Positions 10,383 through 18,844 are shown, counted from the stretch's first letter. The stretch: 64,000 bases of DNA from Roseovarius sp. THAF9 (GCF_009363715.1 NZ_CP045404.1:1952001-2016000), one strand, 5' to 3'. Notes: generated from the letters alone by a model not told the origin. Made by a program: numbers and translations.

Positions 10383-10778
10383 CTAGCGGGACAGCTTCAC
10401 GTTTCCAAGCCGAGCTCTGGACTGCCGCGGCGGCGCATCGTTGCGGGCGTTCACGCCGGCCTTGGCTGGAAATGGCAGGATCTTGCGGTCGTCGCGGTGC
10501 GTCGCAGCGGCGTGTCCAGGATCGCTATCCGGGTTGGCACAGAGCAAATCGGCGGCGAGGCGGGGATATTCGTCGGTTGCAACAACCTTGACCTCGAACG
10601 CAAGGCGCATGCCGCGACCATCGCGGATCTTGAACGCGACGAAGTCGCCCTCCTCGAAATTCGAAGCGTCGGCGTACTCGCTTGACTCACCTTCGAAAAA
10701 GGCCAATTCACCATGATCTTCGCACCATATCAGCGCGCGGTTCGCGCACCGATCAGCCCACAATACTGCACCGTACAT
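10383..10778 (-). CDS. hypothetical protein
   Basis: A 131-aa soluble protein, not recognised. The N-terminal half (MYGAVLWADRCANRALIWCEDHGELAFFEG, then DFVAFKIRDGRGMRLAFEVKVVA) looks like a compact beta-rich domain with two Cys. The C-terminal third is basic and probably disordered. It is divergent from the XRE regulator gene, and its leader contains a perfect 20-bp palindrome at 10792-10811, so it may be a regulated single gene. Confidence 0.6.
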   Translation of the reverse strand: MYGAVLWADRCANRALIWCEDHGELAFFEGESSEYADASNFEEGDFVAFKIRDGRGMRLAFEVKVVATDEYPRLAADLLCANPDSDPGHAAATHRDDRKILPFPAKAGVNARNDAPPRQSRARLGNVKLSR

Positions 10779-10791
10779 AGCACCCTCGCTT

Positions 10792-10811
10792 CTATCCTGA
10801 ATTCAGGATAG
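10792..10811. promoter_or_regulatory. perfect 20-bp palindrome in divergent intergenic region
   Basis: CTATCCTGAATTCAGGATAG is a complete palindrome 14-33 bases upstream of the minus-strand gene start at 10778, a typical place for a dimeric repressor site. The XRE protein encoded from 10974 is the nearest candidate binder (inference). Confidence 0.5.
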
Positions 10812-10883
10812 GCCACTGCAAGAGGCCGATCACTCGAAATCTGGAGCATCAGTGCAACGCATTTGTGTCAGCAGCTGACCAAA

Positions 10884-10903
10884 CTGACGCTAAAGCGCGT
10901 CAG
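10884..10903. promoter_or_regulatory. 7-bp inverted repeat upstream of XRE regulator gene
   Basis: CTGACGC and GCGTCAG are separated by six bases, 71 bases before the regulator's ATG. The arm sequence differs from the 10792-10811 palindrome, so it may be a second operator or a chance match. Confidence 0.3.
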
Positions 10904-10973
10904 ATCCTAGACAGAGCCATGCAACTTCGTGTAAAAAGTGCATAAAGTCCAATCGCGATATCATGGAAGGCGT

Positions 10974-11828
10974 ATGGCCGGAAAACGAATCGATGCTGTT
11001 TTGACCCGGAAAACGCCATCAATTGAACCACCGACCAAGTCCTCCGATCCTGCGGTTGTACGTGGTATATTCGGGCGCAACTTACAGATCCTTAGTGCAT
11101 CGTACAATTCGATCTCCGGCCTTTGCAGGGAGATCGGGATCAACCGGACGCAGTTCAATCGATACCTGTCGGGTGAGAGCTTTCCACGGCCCGACCTATT
11201 GCAAAGAATCTGCGAGTTCTTCGATGTGGATGCCCGGATCCTTCTGGAACCGGTCGAGTCGATCTTCGCGACGTCGCCCGAACTTCTGGGGCATTCTTTC
11301 CTGTCAGGCTTTTTCGGCGCGTCGCCCACCGCCGTGCCCGAAGAGATGTTTCCCAGCGGCTTCTACAGTTTCGTCCGGCGGTCCTTCATCGACGACACCC
11401 TGTTTACCATCGGTCTTGTCCACGTCCACCGCGAGGCGCCCTATACGTTCCTGCGCGGCTTCGAGCCGCGTGATGCGATGCGCAACCAGGGTCTTTCTAC
11501 CGAACCCTCAAACCGGGAGTTCCGCGGCCTGATCATGCGGCAGGAGGAAGGCGTGGCGGCGCTGGTCACGCACCGCAATTCGCTGGCCTGTTCGTTCAAT
11601 TTCCTGACGCCCGAAACCTCCTTCCAGTCCAATATCTGGGAAGGGTATGCGACACGCACCGTGCGCGAGAAAGTGACCGGGCGGCGCGCGGCTCGTATGG
11701 TATATGAATACCTTGGTCCGGGGCTGACCAAGGCGCTGCCGGTCGCGCGGCAAGCCGGGCTTGTGGCTCTGGAAGACGTGCCGGTATTTCATGCGCGCCT
11801 GCTGCGCCTGAAAGAGGAATTCCGCTAG
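10974..11828 (+). CDS. XRE-family transcriptional regulator with large C-terminal domain
   Basis: A 284-aa DNA-binding regulator. A Cro/C1-type helix-turn-helix lies at about residues 38-88 (LQILSASYNSISGLCREIGINRTQFNRYLSGES, then LLQRICEFFDVD). A C-terminal domain of about 190 residues of unknown fold follows and may sense a ligand. The ATG at 10974 was chosen because GGAAGG precedes it; an earlier ATG exists at 10938. Only 122 bases separate it from the co-oriented Rieske oxygenase gene, which it may control. Its ligand is unknown. Confidence 0.8.
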   Translation: MAGKRIDAVLTRKTPSIEPPTKSSDPAVVRGIFGRNLQILSASYNSISGLCREIGINRTQFNRYLSGESFPRPDLLQRICEFFDVDARILLEPVESIFATSPELLGHSFLSGFFGASPTAVPEEMFPSGFYSFVRRSFIDDTLFTIGLVHVHREAPYTFLRGFEPRDAMRNQGLSTEPSNREFRGLIMRQEEGVAALVTHRNSLACSFNFLTPETSFQSNIWEGYATRTVREKVTGRRAARMVYEYLGPGLTKALPVARQAGLVALEDVPVFHARLLRLKEEFR

Positions 11829-11950
11829 GCCGCAGATCTCCTCTGTCTTGAGACAGTCGCTTTGCGGAAATTCGTGTCGTGAATCGTCGGTTTTTCCGGC
11901 GCGATTTCAGGCAATCGGTGAACATCACCAGCCAAGGGGATGTGTTACCG

Positions 11951-13111
11951 ATGTCTGCAACGTTCACCGATCTGTCTGCCGTTCGCGCCAGTGTCGACAA
12001 GGCCAACGGCCTTCCCAACGCCCATTACATCGACCCCGCCATCTACGCCGAGGAGCGGCAGGCGCTGCTTTATACGCAATGGGCCGGGCTGTCGGTCGCG
12101 GCCGATGTGCCGGAGCCGGGTGACGCCAAGCCGATCGAGTTTCTGGGGATGCCCTTGCTACTGCTGCGCGACAAGGATGGCGATGTCCGGGTGTTTCAGA
12201 ACATCTGCCGTCACCGGGGCATGATCCTGGTGGAAGAGCCGCGCAAGATCGAAGGCGCGATACGCTGTCCCTATCATTCGTGGTGCTATTCCACCAAGGG
12301 CAAGCTGGTCTCGACCCCGCATGTGGGCGGGCCCGGTCACAACACGCACGACGCCATCAAGCGCGACGATCTGGGCCTGATCGAGGTGCGCAGCCACGTG
12401 TGGCGCGATGTCGTGTGGGTCAATGTCTCGGGCGATGCGCCGGACTTCGAGGAGGCCATGAAGGAGGTCATCGCGCGCTGGTCGGAATTTGAATTGCCGG
12501 TCTATCACGGCGGGTTCGACAGCAAGATCGAGTTCGAGGTCAATACCAACTGGAAGCTGGCGGTAGAGAACTATTGCGAGAGCTACCACCTGCCCTGGGT
12601 GCATCCGGGGCTCAACAGCTACTCCAAGCTGGAGGACCACTACAACATCGAGGAGCCCGGTGCATTCTCGGGTCAGGGTACGATGGTCTATCGTCAACTG
12701 ACCAACGAGAACGGCGAAAAATTCCCTGATTTTGAAGGGGTTGGGGCGAAGTGGAATGAACAGGCGGAGTATATCGCGGTTTACCCGAACGTTCTGCTGG
12801 GTGTGCATCGCGACCATGCCTTCGCCATCATCCTGGAGCCCAAAGGCCCCGAGAAGACGGTCGAGCATATCCACCTCTACTATTCGGTGCCCGATAGTGA
12901 TGAAGGGCTGCGGATGCGTAACACGCAGCTTTGGAAGACGGTGTTCGAAGAGGACATCTTTGTGGTCGAAGGCATGCAGCGAGGGCGGCACGCGGACCAG
13001 TTCGACGGGGGCCGTTTCTCGCCGGTGATGGACAGCCCGACCCATTGTTTTCACGCCTGGGTCGCCGGCAAGATCGAGGCCTATCGGGGTATGGGAAAGG
13101 CGGCGGAATGA
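11951..13111 (+). CDS. Rieske non-haem iron oxygenase, alpha subunit
   Basis: Terminal oxygenase component, 386 aa. The Rieske [2Fe-2S] motif is CRHRG...CPYHSW near residues 80-103, and the mononuclear iron site is in ENYCESYHLPWVHPGL near 206-221. The compact architecture resembles the carnitine/glycine-betaine type oxygenases (CntA, GbcA) that remove methyl groups or split quaternary amines; this class assignment is tentative. The start at 11951 has AAGGGGA ten bases before it. No reductase is encoded next to it, so electrons must come from elsewhere. The stop overlaps the next small gene (ATGA). Confidence 0.85.
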   Translation: MSATFTDLSAVRASVDKANGLPNAHYIDPAIYAEERQALLYTQWAGLSVAADVPEPGDAKPIEFLGMPLLLLRDKDGDVRVFQNICRHRGMILVEEPRKIEGAIRCPYHSWCYSTKGKLVSTPHVGGPGHNTHDAIKRDDLGLIEVRSHVWRDVVWVNVSGDAPDFEEAMKEVIARWSEFELPVYHGGFDSKIEFEVNTNWKLAVENYCESYHLPWVHPGLNSYSKLEDHYNIEEPGAFSGQGTMVYRQLTNENGEKFPDFEGVGAKWNEQAEYIAVYPNVLLGVHRDHAFAIILEPKGPEKTVEHIHLYYSVPDSDEGLRMRNTQLWKTVFEEDIFVVEGMQRGRHADQFDGGRFSPVMDSPTHCFHAWVAGKIEAYRGMGKAAE

Positions 13112-13323
13112 GTGCGGTTCTGGACAACGCGATGATCGCCGCGCACGAGGCGCATGACAGCGCCGCGCTGGTGCATTTGTACACTCAAGCAGCGGATGCG
13201 GCGAACGATCTGGACGCGTCGTGCTTTTACCTGACCCATGCATATGTTTTTGCGCTGGAAGCCGGGGCGCCGGCTGCGCGGCGTCTGCATGCGCGGCTGG
13301 TGCGGCACGGGCGCGAGGCGTAA
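13108..13323 (+). CDS. small protein coupled to the Rieske oxygenase
   Basis: A 71-aa, Ala-rich helical protein beginning MSAVLDNAMIAAHEAH. The ATG overlaps the oxygenase stop by four bases, so it is translationally coupled. Two amphipathic helices are apparent, with the motif ASCFYLTHAYVFALEAG in the middle. No domain recognised; a TPR-like accessory role is possible but unproven. Confidence 0.65.
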   Translation: MSAVLDNAMIAAHEAHDSAALVHLYTQAADAANDLDASCFYLTHAYVFALEAGAPAARRLHARLVRHGREA

Positions 13324-13497
13324 GGCGGCAGAGAGGTTAATTTTTGCGATCGCCCGTTTCCGGCGTCGGTATCGCGTCGGTATTTGGGTGGTTTCGCGAC
13401 GGTGCCGTTTTCGCCGGGACCAGATTAACAGGGCGTGCGCTGCGCACCGGGCGGTCGGAAAGATGTGAAGATAGGGTGAAAACGGCGCGCGGAGGTC

Positions 13498-13519
13498 GCG
13501 TGGGTTTTCACCCACCCTA
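13498..13519. repeat. intergenic hairpin repeat, copy 1
   Basis: The 22-base core consists of GCG followed by TGGGTTTTCACCCACCCTA and contains the hairpin GTGGGT-tttc-ACCCAC. The identical core recurs at 36543-36564 and 43143-43164. All three copies lie just beyond gene ends, so it behaves as a dispersed REP-like element or exported terminator. Confidence 0.8.
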
Positions 13520-13538
13520 CGAATTTGGTTAAGACGCT

Positions 13539-13559
13539 ATCCCGGACCTGATCCGGGAT
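13539..13559. repeat. REP-like palindrome, copy 1
   Basis: ATCCCGGA-CCTGA-TCCGGGAT forms an 8-bp stem with a five-base loop. A relative with the same spacing (TCCCGGG-TCAGG-CCCGGGA) lies at 19905-19923. Palindromes of this shape are scattered widely in alphaproteobacterial genomes. Confidence 0.6.
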
Positions 13560-13679
13560 CTCTGGTGGCAAGGGATTTTTAAACCCTGCCCGCAAATCGA
13601 ACGATGAGCGAGCCAAAACCGCCTTAATGGAATGTAAGGGAGTTCGCTCGACAATGAGCGAAACTCTCGTTGAGGCCAC

Positions 13680-13868
13680 ATGCAAAGCAGACCGGACCAT
13701 ATCCCGATGTCCCGCCACGCGCGGCTGTTCGAATTGTTACGCCAAGAGAATGCGGCGCGGCGCGTGCGTGACCGGGCCAAGGCCGGACAGATCACCGACG
13801 GCAACGCGGCCCTGGTGTTTCGCGAGTTGGCGGAACTGTCCTTTGAGGCCAGGCCCGCGGTGCTTTAG
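13680..13868 (+). CDS. small hypothetical protein (tentative)
   Basis: A 62-aa basic, helical frame ([20 protein letters not shown]...) with GC-rich third positions like its neighbours. Its stop overlaps the convergent rlmE stop by four bases. An internal ATG at 13707 is an alternative start. No domain recognised. It may be real, but no homology can be checked here. Confidence 0.4.
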   Translation: MQSRPDHIPMSRHARLFELLRQENAARRVRDRAKAGQITDGNAALVFRELAELSFEARPAVL

Positions 13869-14596
13869 CCCCGGAAGCCCGTAGCGACCACGAACTTCTC
13901 GGAACTGTCGGAACGTGAAGCGGGTGGCTTGACGTTGGCCACCTTTGTGAAGCGTTGCTTCAGCAATTTCTGCAGATCGCCCTCGGCCCCTCCGGCCAGC
14001 ACCTTAGAGACAAAGGTGCCGCCCTCTTCCAGCACGTCGAAGGCGAGATAGGCCGCGGCCTCGCACAGCGCGATGATGCGCAAGTGGTCGGTCTGCTTGT
14101 GGCCCGAGGAAGACGCGGCCATGTCGGACATGACCACATCCGCCTTCCCGCCGAGCCATTCCTTCACCTTGTCGTCGGCGTCGTCTTCCATGAAGTCGAG
14201 CACGTGCAGTTCGCAACCCGCGATGGGTTCGACCTCTTGCAGGTCGATGCCGAGGATATAGCCCTGAGCCTTGCCGGATTTCTCGCCCAGTGCATTCACG
14301 CGCGGCACGGCCACCTGGCACCAGCCGCCGGGGGCGCAACCAAGGTCGACGACGCGCGCGCCGGGGACCAGAAAGCGGAACTTGTCGTCAAGCTCCATGA
14401 TCTTGTAGGCGGCGCGGCCGCGATAGCCTTCCGCCTGGGCGCGTTTGACGTAAGGGTCATTGAGCTGCCGTTGCAGCCAGCGGGTGGAACTGCTGCGCCG
14501 GCCCTTGGCGGTCTTGACCTTGACGGTCAGGTCGCGCTGGCCGCGGCCAGAGGTGTTCTTGCCCGTGGGACCCTTTCCGGTGGGTGTCTTGGCCAT
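13865..14596 (-). CDS. rlmE: 23S rRNA (uridine-2'-O-) methyltransferase
   Basis: FtsJ/RrmJ family enzyme that methylates U2552 of 23S rRNA late in 50S assembly, using SAM. 243 aa with a basic N-terminal extension (about 35 residues, Lys/Gly/Thr-rich) usual for alphaproteobacterial members. The SAM-binding motif DLGCAPGGW is at 84-92, the catalytic Lys near 65 ([11 protein letters not shown]) and the catalytic Asp in [16 protein letters not shown]. It starts four bases after the stop of the tail-tube-like gene, so ppx/gppA, the tail-like gene and rlmE probably form one operon. Confidence 0.93.
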   Translation of the reverse strand: MAKTPTGKGPTGKNTSGRGQRDLTVKVKTAKGRRSSSTRWLQRQLNDPYVKRAQAEGYRGRAAYKIMELDDKFRFLVPGARVVDLGCAPGGWCQVAVPRVNALGEKSGKAQGYILGIDLQEVEPIAGCELHVLDFMEDDADDKVKEWLGGKADVVMSDMAASSSGHKQTDHLRIIALCEAAAYLAFDVLEEGGTFVSKVLAGGAEGDLQKLLKQRFTKVANVKPPASRSDSSEKFVVATGFRG

Positions 14597-14600
14597 GTCG

Positions 14601-15053
14601 CTACCTGCTCGCTATCTCTATGCCCTCATGGGCGATTTCCAACGTCTCGATGGCGACCTCGTTGCCCTCGGCCTTGAGATCGGTGCTGCTGATCTTGACG
14701 GGGAAAGCATTCTGCAAGGTCCACGTCATCGTCGGTTTGCCCGTCTCGTCCACCAGCGCGATGGTGACCGATTTGCGCGAGATCGTGTTCATTTTGATCG
14801 CGTTGAACCAGTCCCAGACGCCGTGATCACCGGTCACGACACCGCGTTTCAGCGTGATATTCGATGTCTTTTGCACGCCCGGCATTTTGATTGCGGAGAA
14901 AACCTTGGAGTTGCCCGCACGATAGTCGATCACGTCACTCTCGGCATCAAGGCCGGAGACCTCCTGAAAGCTGAGCTCGGTGTCGTCCCACGAGACGAGA
15001 AAGCTGAACTTCGGCAGCGGCCATGAGGTCTGATCCGGCGTATCCTGCGTCAT
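14601..15053 (-). CDS. orphan phage tail tube / gp19-like protein
   Basis: A 150-aa protein of the T4 gp19-like/Pvc1 tail-tube family. Family marks include a start region with [25 protein letters not shown], the middle [10 protein letters not shown], and a C-terminal [34 protein letters not shown]. In contractile phages and injection systems such proteins stack into the inner tube. No sheath, baseplate, spike or ATPase gene is nearby. It sits between a phosphatase and an rRNA methyltransferase gene and overlaps the former by one base (TGATG). It is therefore a domesticated orphan or part of a system encoded elsewhere. Confidence 0.8.
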   Translation of the reverse strand: MTQDTPDQTSWPLPKFSFLVSWDDTELSFQEVSGLDAESDVIDYRAGNSKVFSAIKMPGVQKTSNITLKRGVVTGDHGVWDWFNAIKMNTISRKSVTIALVDETGKPTMTWTLQNAFPVKISSTDLKAEGNEVAIETLEIAHEGIEIASR

Positions 15054-16183
15054 CAGTCCTGTCCTTCGATCAGCACGCCGTCGGCAGCCATCTGGGCGTA
15101 GAGCATCCCCTCGCGCAGGCCGCGGTCGGCCACCGATAGGCGGTCCGTGGGCCAGCAGCGCAGAAGCGCCTGAAGGATCGCGGCGCCCGACATGATGAGC
15201 GCCTGACGGTCGAGGCCGATACGCGGATCGCGGCGACGGCCGGCGGGGCCCATGGCGAGGTAGTCGCGGATCACCCGGTCGATCTGATCGGAGGTCATGC
15301 GCAGCCCGTCCACCTTGTTGCGGTCATAGCGTTTGAGGCCGAGATGGCTGGCGGCGACGGTGGTGACAGTGCCGGAGGTCCCGACGATCTGGAAGCCATC
15401 ACGGGGCGGCTCGTCCTTGTAAGGGGCAAATTCTGCGAGGTTTTCCTCGAAGAACCAACTCATGAGTGCGAAGCGGGCGGCGTCATCCTCGACATCGTTG
15501 AACTGGTCGCGGAGGGTGGCCACGCCCAAGGGCACGCTGATCCAGTCGACCACGCGGGCCGACGGGCCATCGCCGCGGCGCGCGTCGGGAAACCCGCCAT
15601 GCATCCGCATGATGGCCGAGGCCCGCTCGCGCGGGCGCACGTTGGTGAGGTCGATCCAGACAAGCTCGGTCGAGCCGCCGCCGATATCGACCACCAGAAG
15701 CTGCTCGGTCTTCTTGCTGACCAGAGGGGCGCAGGAGACGACGGCCAACTGCGCCTCTTCCTGCGGCTCGATGATGTCGAGTCGCAGGCCGGTTTCCCGC
15801 TCCACTTTACTCATGAAGGCGGCACCGTTGGAGGCGCGGCGGCAGGCCTCGGTCGCCACGAGGCGCATGTTCTTGACCTTGTTGCGCTTGAGCTTTTGCT
15901 GGCAGACGCGCAGGGCCTGGATGGTGCGGTAGATCGAGGCGCGCGACAGCTTGCCGCTCTGTTCCAGCCCCTGCCCCAGCTGCACCGATTTCGAGAAGCT
16001 GTCCACAACTTTGAACTGAGCACCGTCAGGTCGGGCGATCAGCATACGACAACTGTTCGTTCCCAGATCCAGCGCCGCATAAAGCGAGCCGGATTCGGGC
16101 GAGATCAGTGCGGGGCTTTCAACCTTTTGCCGTCCATTTGAACGAGGGACCGCGCCCGCACTTTCGGGACGCTTGGGCGCCAT
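15053..16183 (-). CDS. Ppx/GppA exopolyphosphatase/guanosine pentaphosphatase family
   Basis: Hydrolyses polyphosphate or pppGpp; the family cannot be split confidently by sequence alone. 376 aa, ASKHA fold. Phosphate-1 motif ALDLGTNSCRMLIARP near residues 35-50; second motif VVDIGGGSTELVWIDL; later GTSGTVTTVAASHL. It is shorter than two-domain E. coli Ppx (513 aa) and lacks the C-terminal HD region. The basic, disordered N-terminus (about 30 aa) suggests the true start could be a little downstream. It is first in the probable operon with the tail-like gene and rlmE. Confidence 0.9.
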   Translation of the reverse strand: MAPKRPESAGAVPRSNGRQKVESPALISPESGSLYAALDLGTNSCRMLIARPDGAQFKVVDSFSKSVQLGQGLEQSGKLSRASIYRTIQALRVCQQKLKRNKVKNMRLVATEACRRASNGAAFMSKVERETGLRLDIIEPQEEAQLAVVSCAPLVSKKTEQLLVVDIGGGSTELVWIDLTNVRPRERASAIMRMHGGFPDARRGDGPSARVVDWISVPLGVATLRDQFNDVEDDAARFALMSWFFEENLAEFAPYKDEPPRDGFQIVGTSGTVTTVAASHLGLKRYDRNKVDGLRMTSDQIDRVIRDYLAMGPAGRRRDPRIGLDRQALIMSGAAILQALLRCWPTDRLSVADRGLREGMLYAQMAADGVLIEGQD

Positions 16184-16415
16184 AACTCACGCCCTCCATT
16201 TCGAGTTACCTTGAAGGTAGTGGTTGCGTGCGCTTCGCGCAAGCTTTGAGCCACGCACGGGATAAACTTGAATCATTTTCCGGTGCCTTGCGGTGGCCTT
16301 GAAACGGCATGGCGGATAGGGTGACGTCGCTGGATGACGTCGTTAAGTCGAAAAACGACCCTGTCGGAGGCAGCGGGTGAATTAGAGAGAGTCAACCGAG
16401 GTAGAGGAATCAGCG

Positions 16416-16721
16416 ATGGTTGATGTGACTGTGGTATACTGGCGGGACATCCCCGCGCAGGTGATCGTCGGCAAAGGCCGGCGCGGGTCCAAGCGCCCCC
16501 TGCCCGAGCGGTTCGAGCAGGCCATCGACCGCGCCGCGATGAAGATCGGCGCGGAGGATACCGATGCCTATCTCGCCGAGTGGCGCAAAGCCGCACCCTA
16601 CGAGGTGGAGGGCGAGGCCGACGCGGTGGCCGAGGCCGAGGCCGCACGGCTGGACAAGGAATACGATCAGGTGCGCATCAAGCAGCTGATCGCGAATGAC
16701 GGTTGGGCCGGCTCGTCGTGA
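16416..16721 (+). CDS. small 'virulence factor' family protein linked to C1 genes
   Basis: A 101-aa protein beginning MVDVTVVYWRDIPAQVIVGKGRRG, matching the small family named 'virulence factor' in protein databases, whose real role is unknown. Acidic helical middle, no signal peptide. It leads a plus-strand set with the MetF-like reductase and the methyl-THF methyltransferase, so a role in C1/corrinoid metabolism is more likely than virulence (inference). The leader (16184-16415) contains the direct repeat TGACGTCG (twice) and a GTCG...CGAC hairpin of unknown meaning. Confidence 0.75.
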   Translation: MVDVTVVYWRDIPAQVIVGKGRRGSKRPLPERFEQAIDRAAMKIGAEDTDAYLAEWRKAAPYEVEGEADAVAEAEAARLDKEYDQVRIKQLIANDGWAGSS

Positions 16722-16753
16722 GCACGGGTCGGAAATCTTTCTGGGAGGCCGCG

Positions 16754-17686
16754 ATGGCGCTTTTGAACTTCAAGAAACGTGAAGCGCCGGGCGCGCGCAC
16801 GGTGAACCCGCAGGTCGAGGCGTTTCTCGATGGCTATTCCATCGAGGTGATGCCGCGCACCGCCGAAAAAGTGGACAATTTCCGCGACCTGCTGCCGGAA
16901 GGCACGCGCGTCTACATCGCGCATATCGAAGGCACGCCGATCGAGGACATGGTGGTGACCGCCAAGCGCGTGACCGCCGAGGGCTACAAGGTGATGCCGC
17001 ATTTCCCGGCGCGGATCATCAAGGACCAGGCGACGCTGGAAGACTGGATCGCGCGCTACCAAGGCGAAGCGGGCGTCGACCAGGCGCTGGTGCTGGCCGG
17101 CGGCGTGAAAGATCCGCATGGCGATTTCGACAGCTCGATGCAACTGCTGGAAACCGGCGCGTTCGACCGGGCGGGATTCAAGCGGCTGCACGTTGCGGGC
17201 CACCCCGAGGGCAACCGCGACATCGACCCCGATGGCAGCATGAAGAACGTCGAGGATGCCGTTCAGTGGAAACAGAAATTTTCGGAACGCACCGACGCCG
17301 AGATGGCGCTGGCCACGCAGTTCGCCTTTGACGCCGACCCGATCATCAAATGGGCCGACGACCTGGCCGCGGCCGGTGTGACCTTGCCCATCCATATCGG
17401 CATCGCGGGGCCTGCAAAGCTGCAGACACTGATCAAGTTCGCCATCGCCTGCGGCGTGGGTCCGTCGCTGAAGGTGCTGCAAAAGCGCGCGATGGACGTG
17501 TCCAAGCTGCTGCTGCCCTACGAGCCCACGGATGTTCTGACCAAGCTGGCGGCGCACAAGGCGGCGAATCCGGACTTCAACATCACCAACGTTCACTTCT
17601 TCCCGCTGGGCGGCATCAAGACCAATGCCGAGTGGGCGATCGAAAACGGTGGCGCGTCGACTGTGCCCGCCGCCAAGCAAGGATAA
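16754..17686 (+). CDS. methylenetetrahydrofolate reductase (MetF-like)
   Basis: FAD-dependent TIM-barrel enzyme interconverting 5,10-methylene-THF and 5-methyl-THF; 310 aa. Family marks are EVMPRTAEKV (the EFFPP-equivalent), HFPARIIKD, VLVLAGG-like QALVLAGGVKDPHG, GHPEGN and QFAFDAD. It belongs to the divergent branch found beside corrinoid methyltransferases rather than the classic methionine-pathway MetF. The ATG at 16754 has GGGAGG ahead of it; the frame opens further upstream without a better start. The next gene begins three bases after the stop. Confidence 0.88.
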   Translation: MALLNFKKREAPGARTVNPQVEAFLDGYSIEVMPRTAEKVDNFRDLLPEGTRVYIAHIEGTPIEDMVVTAKRVTAEGYKVMPHFPARIIKDQATLEDWIARYQGEAGVDQALVLAGGVKDPHGDFDSSMQLLETGAFDRAGFKRLHVAGHPEGNRDIDPDGSMKNVEDAVQWKQKFSERTDAEMALATQFAFDADPIIKWADDLAAAGVTLPIHIGIAGPAKLQTLIKFAIACGVGPSLKVLQKRAMDVSKLLLPYEPTDVLTKLAAHKAANPDFNITNVHFFPLGGIKTNAEWAIENGGASTVPAAKQG

Positions 17687-17689
17687 GTC

Positions 17690-18751
17690 ATGACGCGTAC
17701 TATCGTCGAAAGCAAAACCAAGACCGCCATCATCGGGTTCGACCAGCCGTTCTGCGTGATCGGCGAGCGGATCAACCCGACCGGCCGCAAGAAACTGGCC
17801 GCGGAGCTGGAAGCGGGCGATTTCTCGACCGTGGAAGCCGACGCCATCGCGCAGGTTGCCGCCGGAGCGACGGTTCTGGATATCAACGCGGGCGTTGTCT
17901 ACAACTCGAACCCCGATCCCAACCAGACCGAGCCGCCGCTGATGCGCAAGGTCGTGGAACTGGTGCAGGGGCTGGTCGATGTGCCGCTGTGCATCGACAG
18001 CTCTGTGCCCGGCGCGCTGGAAGCGGGGCTTGAGACCTGCGAGGGCCGTCCGCTGCTGAACTCGGTCACCGGCGAGGAAGAGCGGCTGGAACTGGTTCTG
18101 CCGCTGGTCAAGAAATATAACGTGCCTGTGGTGGCGATCTCGAACGACGACACCGGCATAAGCGAAGACCCCGACGTGCGCTTTGCCGTGGCCAAGAAGA
18201 TCGTGGAACGGGCCGCCGATTTCGGCATCCCGGCGCATGACATCGTGGTCGATCCGCTGGTCATGCCGATCGGCGCGATGGGCACGGCCGGTCTGCAGGT
18301 CTTCACGCTGGTGCGGCGTCTGCGCGAGGAACTGGGCGTGAACACCACCTGCGGTGCGTCGAACATCAGCTTCGGCCTGCCCAACCGGCACGGCATCAAC
18401 AACGCTTTCTTGCCGATGGCGATGGGCGCGGGCATGACCAGCGCGATCATGAACCCGATCGCCCTGCCCGTGAAAGAAGCCGACAAGGCCGCCAAGCGGG
18501 CCGAGGCCGAGGCCGCGGGGATCATCATCCCCGAGGACATGGACGACGAGACCTTCTGCCGGCTTTTCGAACTGGGCAGCACCAAGCCGCGTGCCGGCAA
18601 GGAAATGGAAGCCATTCGCGCAGCCAACTTCCTGACCAACAACGACCCGCATGGCGGCGAGTGGATCAAGTTCAACAAGGCCCCGCCTAAAGCCGGTGAA
18701 GAAGACGCCGGACGTGGCGGACGCGGTGGACGGCGGCGTCGCCGCGCATAA
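17690..18751 (+). CDS. methyltetrahydrofolate:corrinoid methyltransferase
   Basis: Pterin-binding TIM-barrel protein, 353 aa. It should pass the methyl group between a corrinoid protein and tetrahydrofolate. Marks: FCVIGERINPTGRKKLAAEL near residues 21-40, AGATVLDINAGVV, DSSVPGALEAGL, NSVTGEEER, and SNDDTGISEDPDVR. The C-terminus ends in a Gly-Arg tail (RGGRGGRRRRRA), unusual for this family and possibly RNA- or acidic-surface-binding. The likely corrinoid partner is encoded 26 kb away at 44550. In roseobacters such genes serve demethylation of methylated amines (known association; the substrate here is unproven). Confidence 0.88.
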   Translation: MTRTIVESKTKTAIIGFDQPFCVIGERINPTGRKKLAAELEAGDFSTVEADAIAQVAAGATVLDINAGVVYNSNPDPNQTEPPLMRKVVELVQGLVDVPLCIDSSVPGALEAGLETCEGRPLLNSVTGEEERLELVLPLVKKYNVPVVAISNDDTGISEDPDVRFAVAKKIVERAADFGIPAHDIVVDPLVMPIGAMGTAGLQVFTLVRRLREELGVNTTCGASNISFGLPNRHGINNAFLPMAMGAGMTSAIMNPIALPVKEADKAAKRAEAEAAGIIIPEDMDDETFCRLFELGSTKPRAGKEMEAIRAANFLTNNDPHGGEWIKFNKAPPKAGEEDAGRGGRGGRRRRRA

Positions 18752-18777
18752 GTGACTTTGACAGTGAAGATGGAGAG

Positions 18778-18803
18778 GCCCCGGTTTTGCCGGGGCTTTT
18801 TCT
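18778..18803 (+). terminator. intrinsic terminator after the methyltransferase gene
   Basis: GCCCCGG (18778-18784) pairs with CCGGGGC (18790-18796) across a TTTTG loop, followed by TTTTTC. It closes the C1 gene set. Confidence 0.8.
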
Positions 18804-18844
18804 TTTGGGAGTAGAGCGACGCGCGGCTTGGTCGCCGCTTAGCA

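Larger units (their letters stand above)
13324..13679. other. intergenic region holding two repeat elements
   Basis: A 356-base stretch without a convincing gene. It holds a copy of the GTGGGTTTTCACCCAC hairpin repeat (13498-13519) with an inverted partner just upstream (13471-13482, TAGGGTGAAAAC), and a 7-5-7 REP-like hairpin at 13539-13559. A short stem TTCGCTC/GAGCGAA lies near 13643-13662. Confidence 0.6.

Noticed and set aside
16184..16415. Riboswitch (SAM or THF type) before the C1 genes
   Set aside because: Direct TGACGTCG repeats and a short hairpin are present, but none of the conserved SAM-II, SAH or THF riboswitch core sequences could be matched.
16667..18652. Long open frame (661 codons) on the minus strand
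   Set aside because: It lies fully antisense to metF-like and methyltransferase genes with clear families; it reflects high GC, not a gene.
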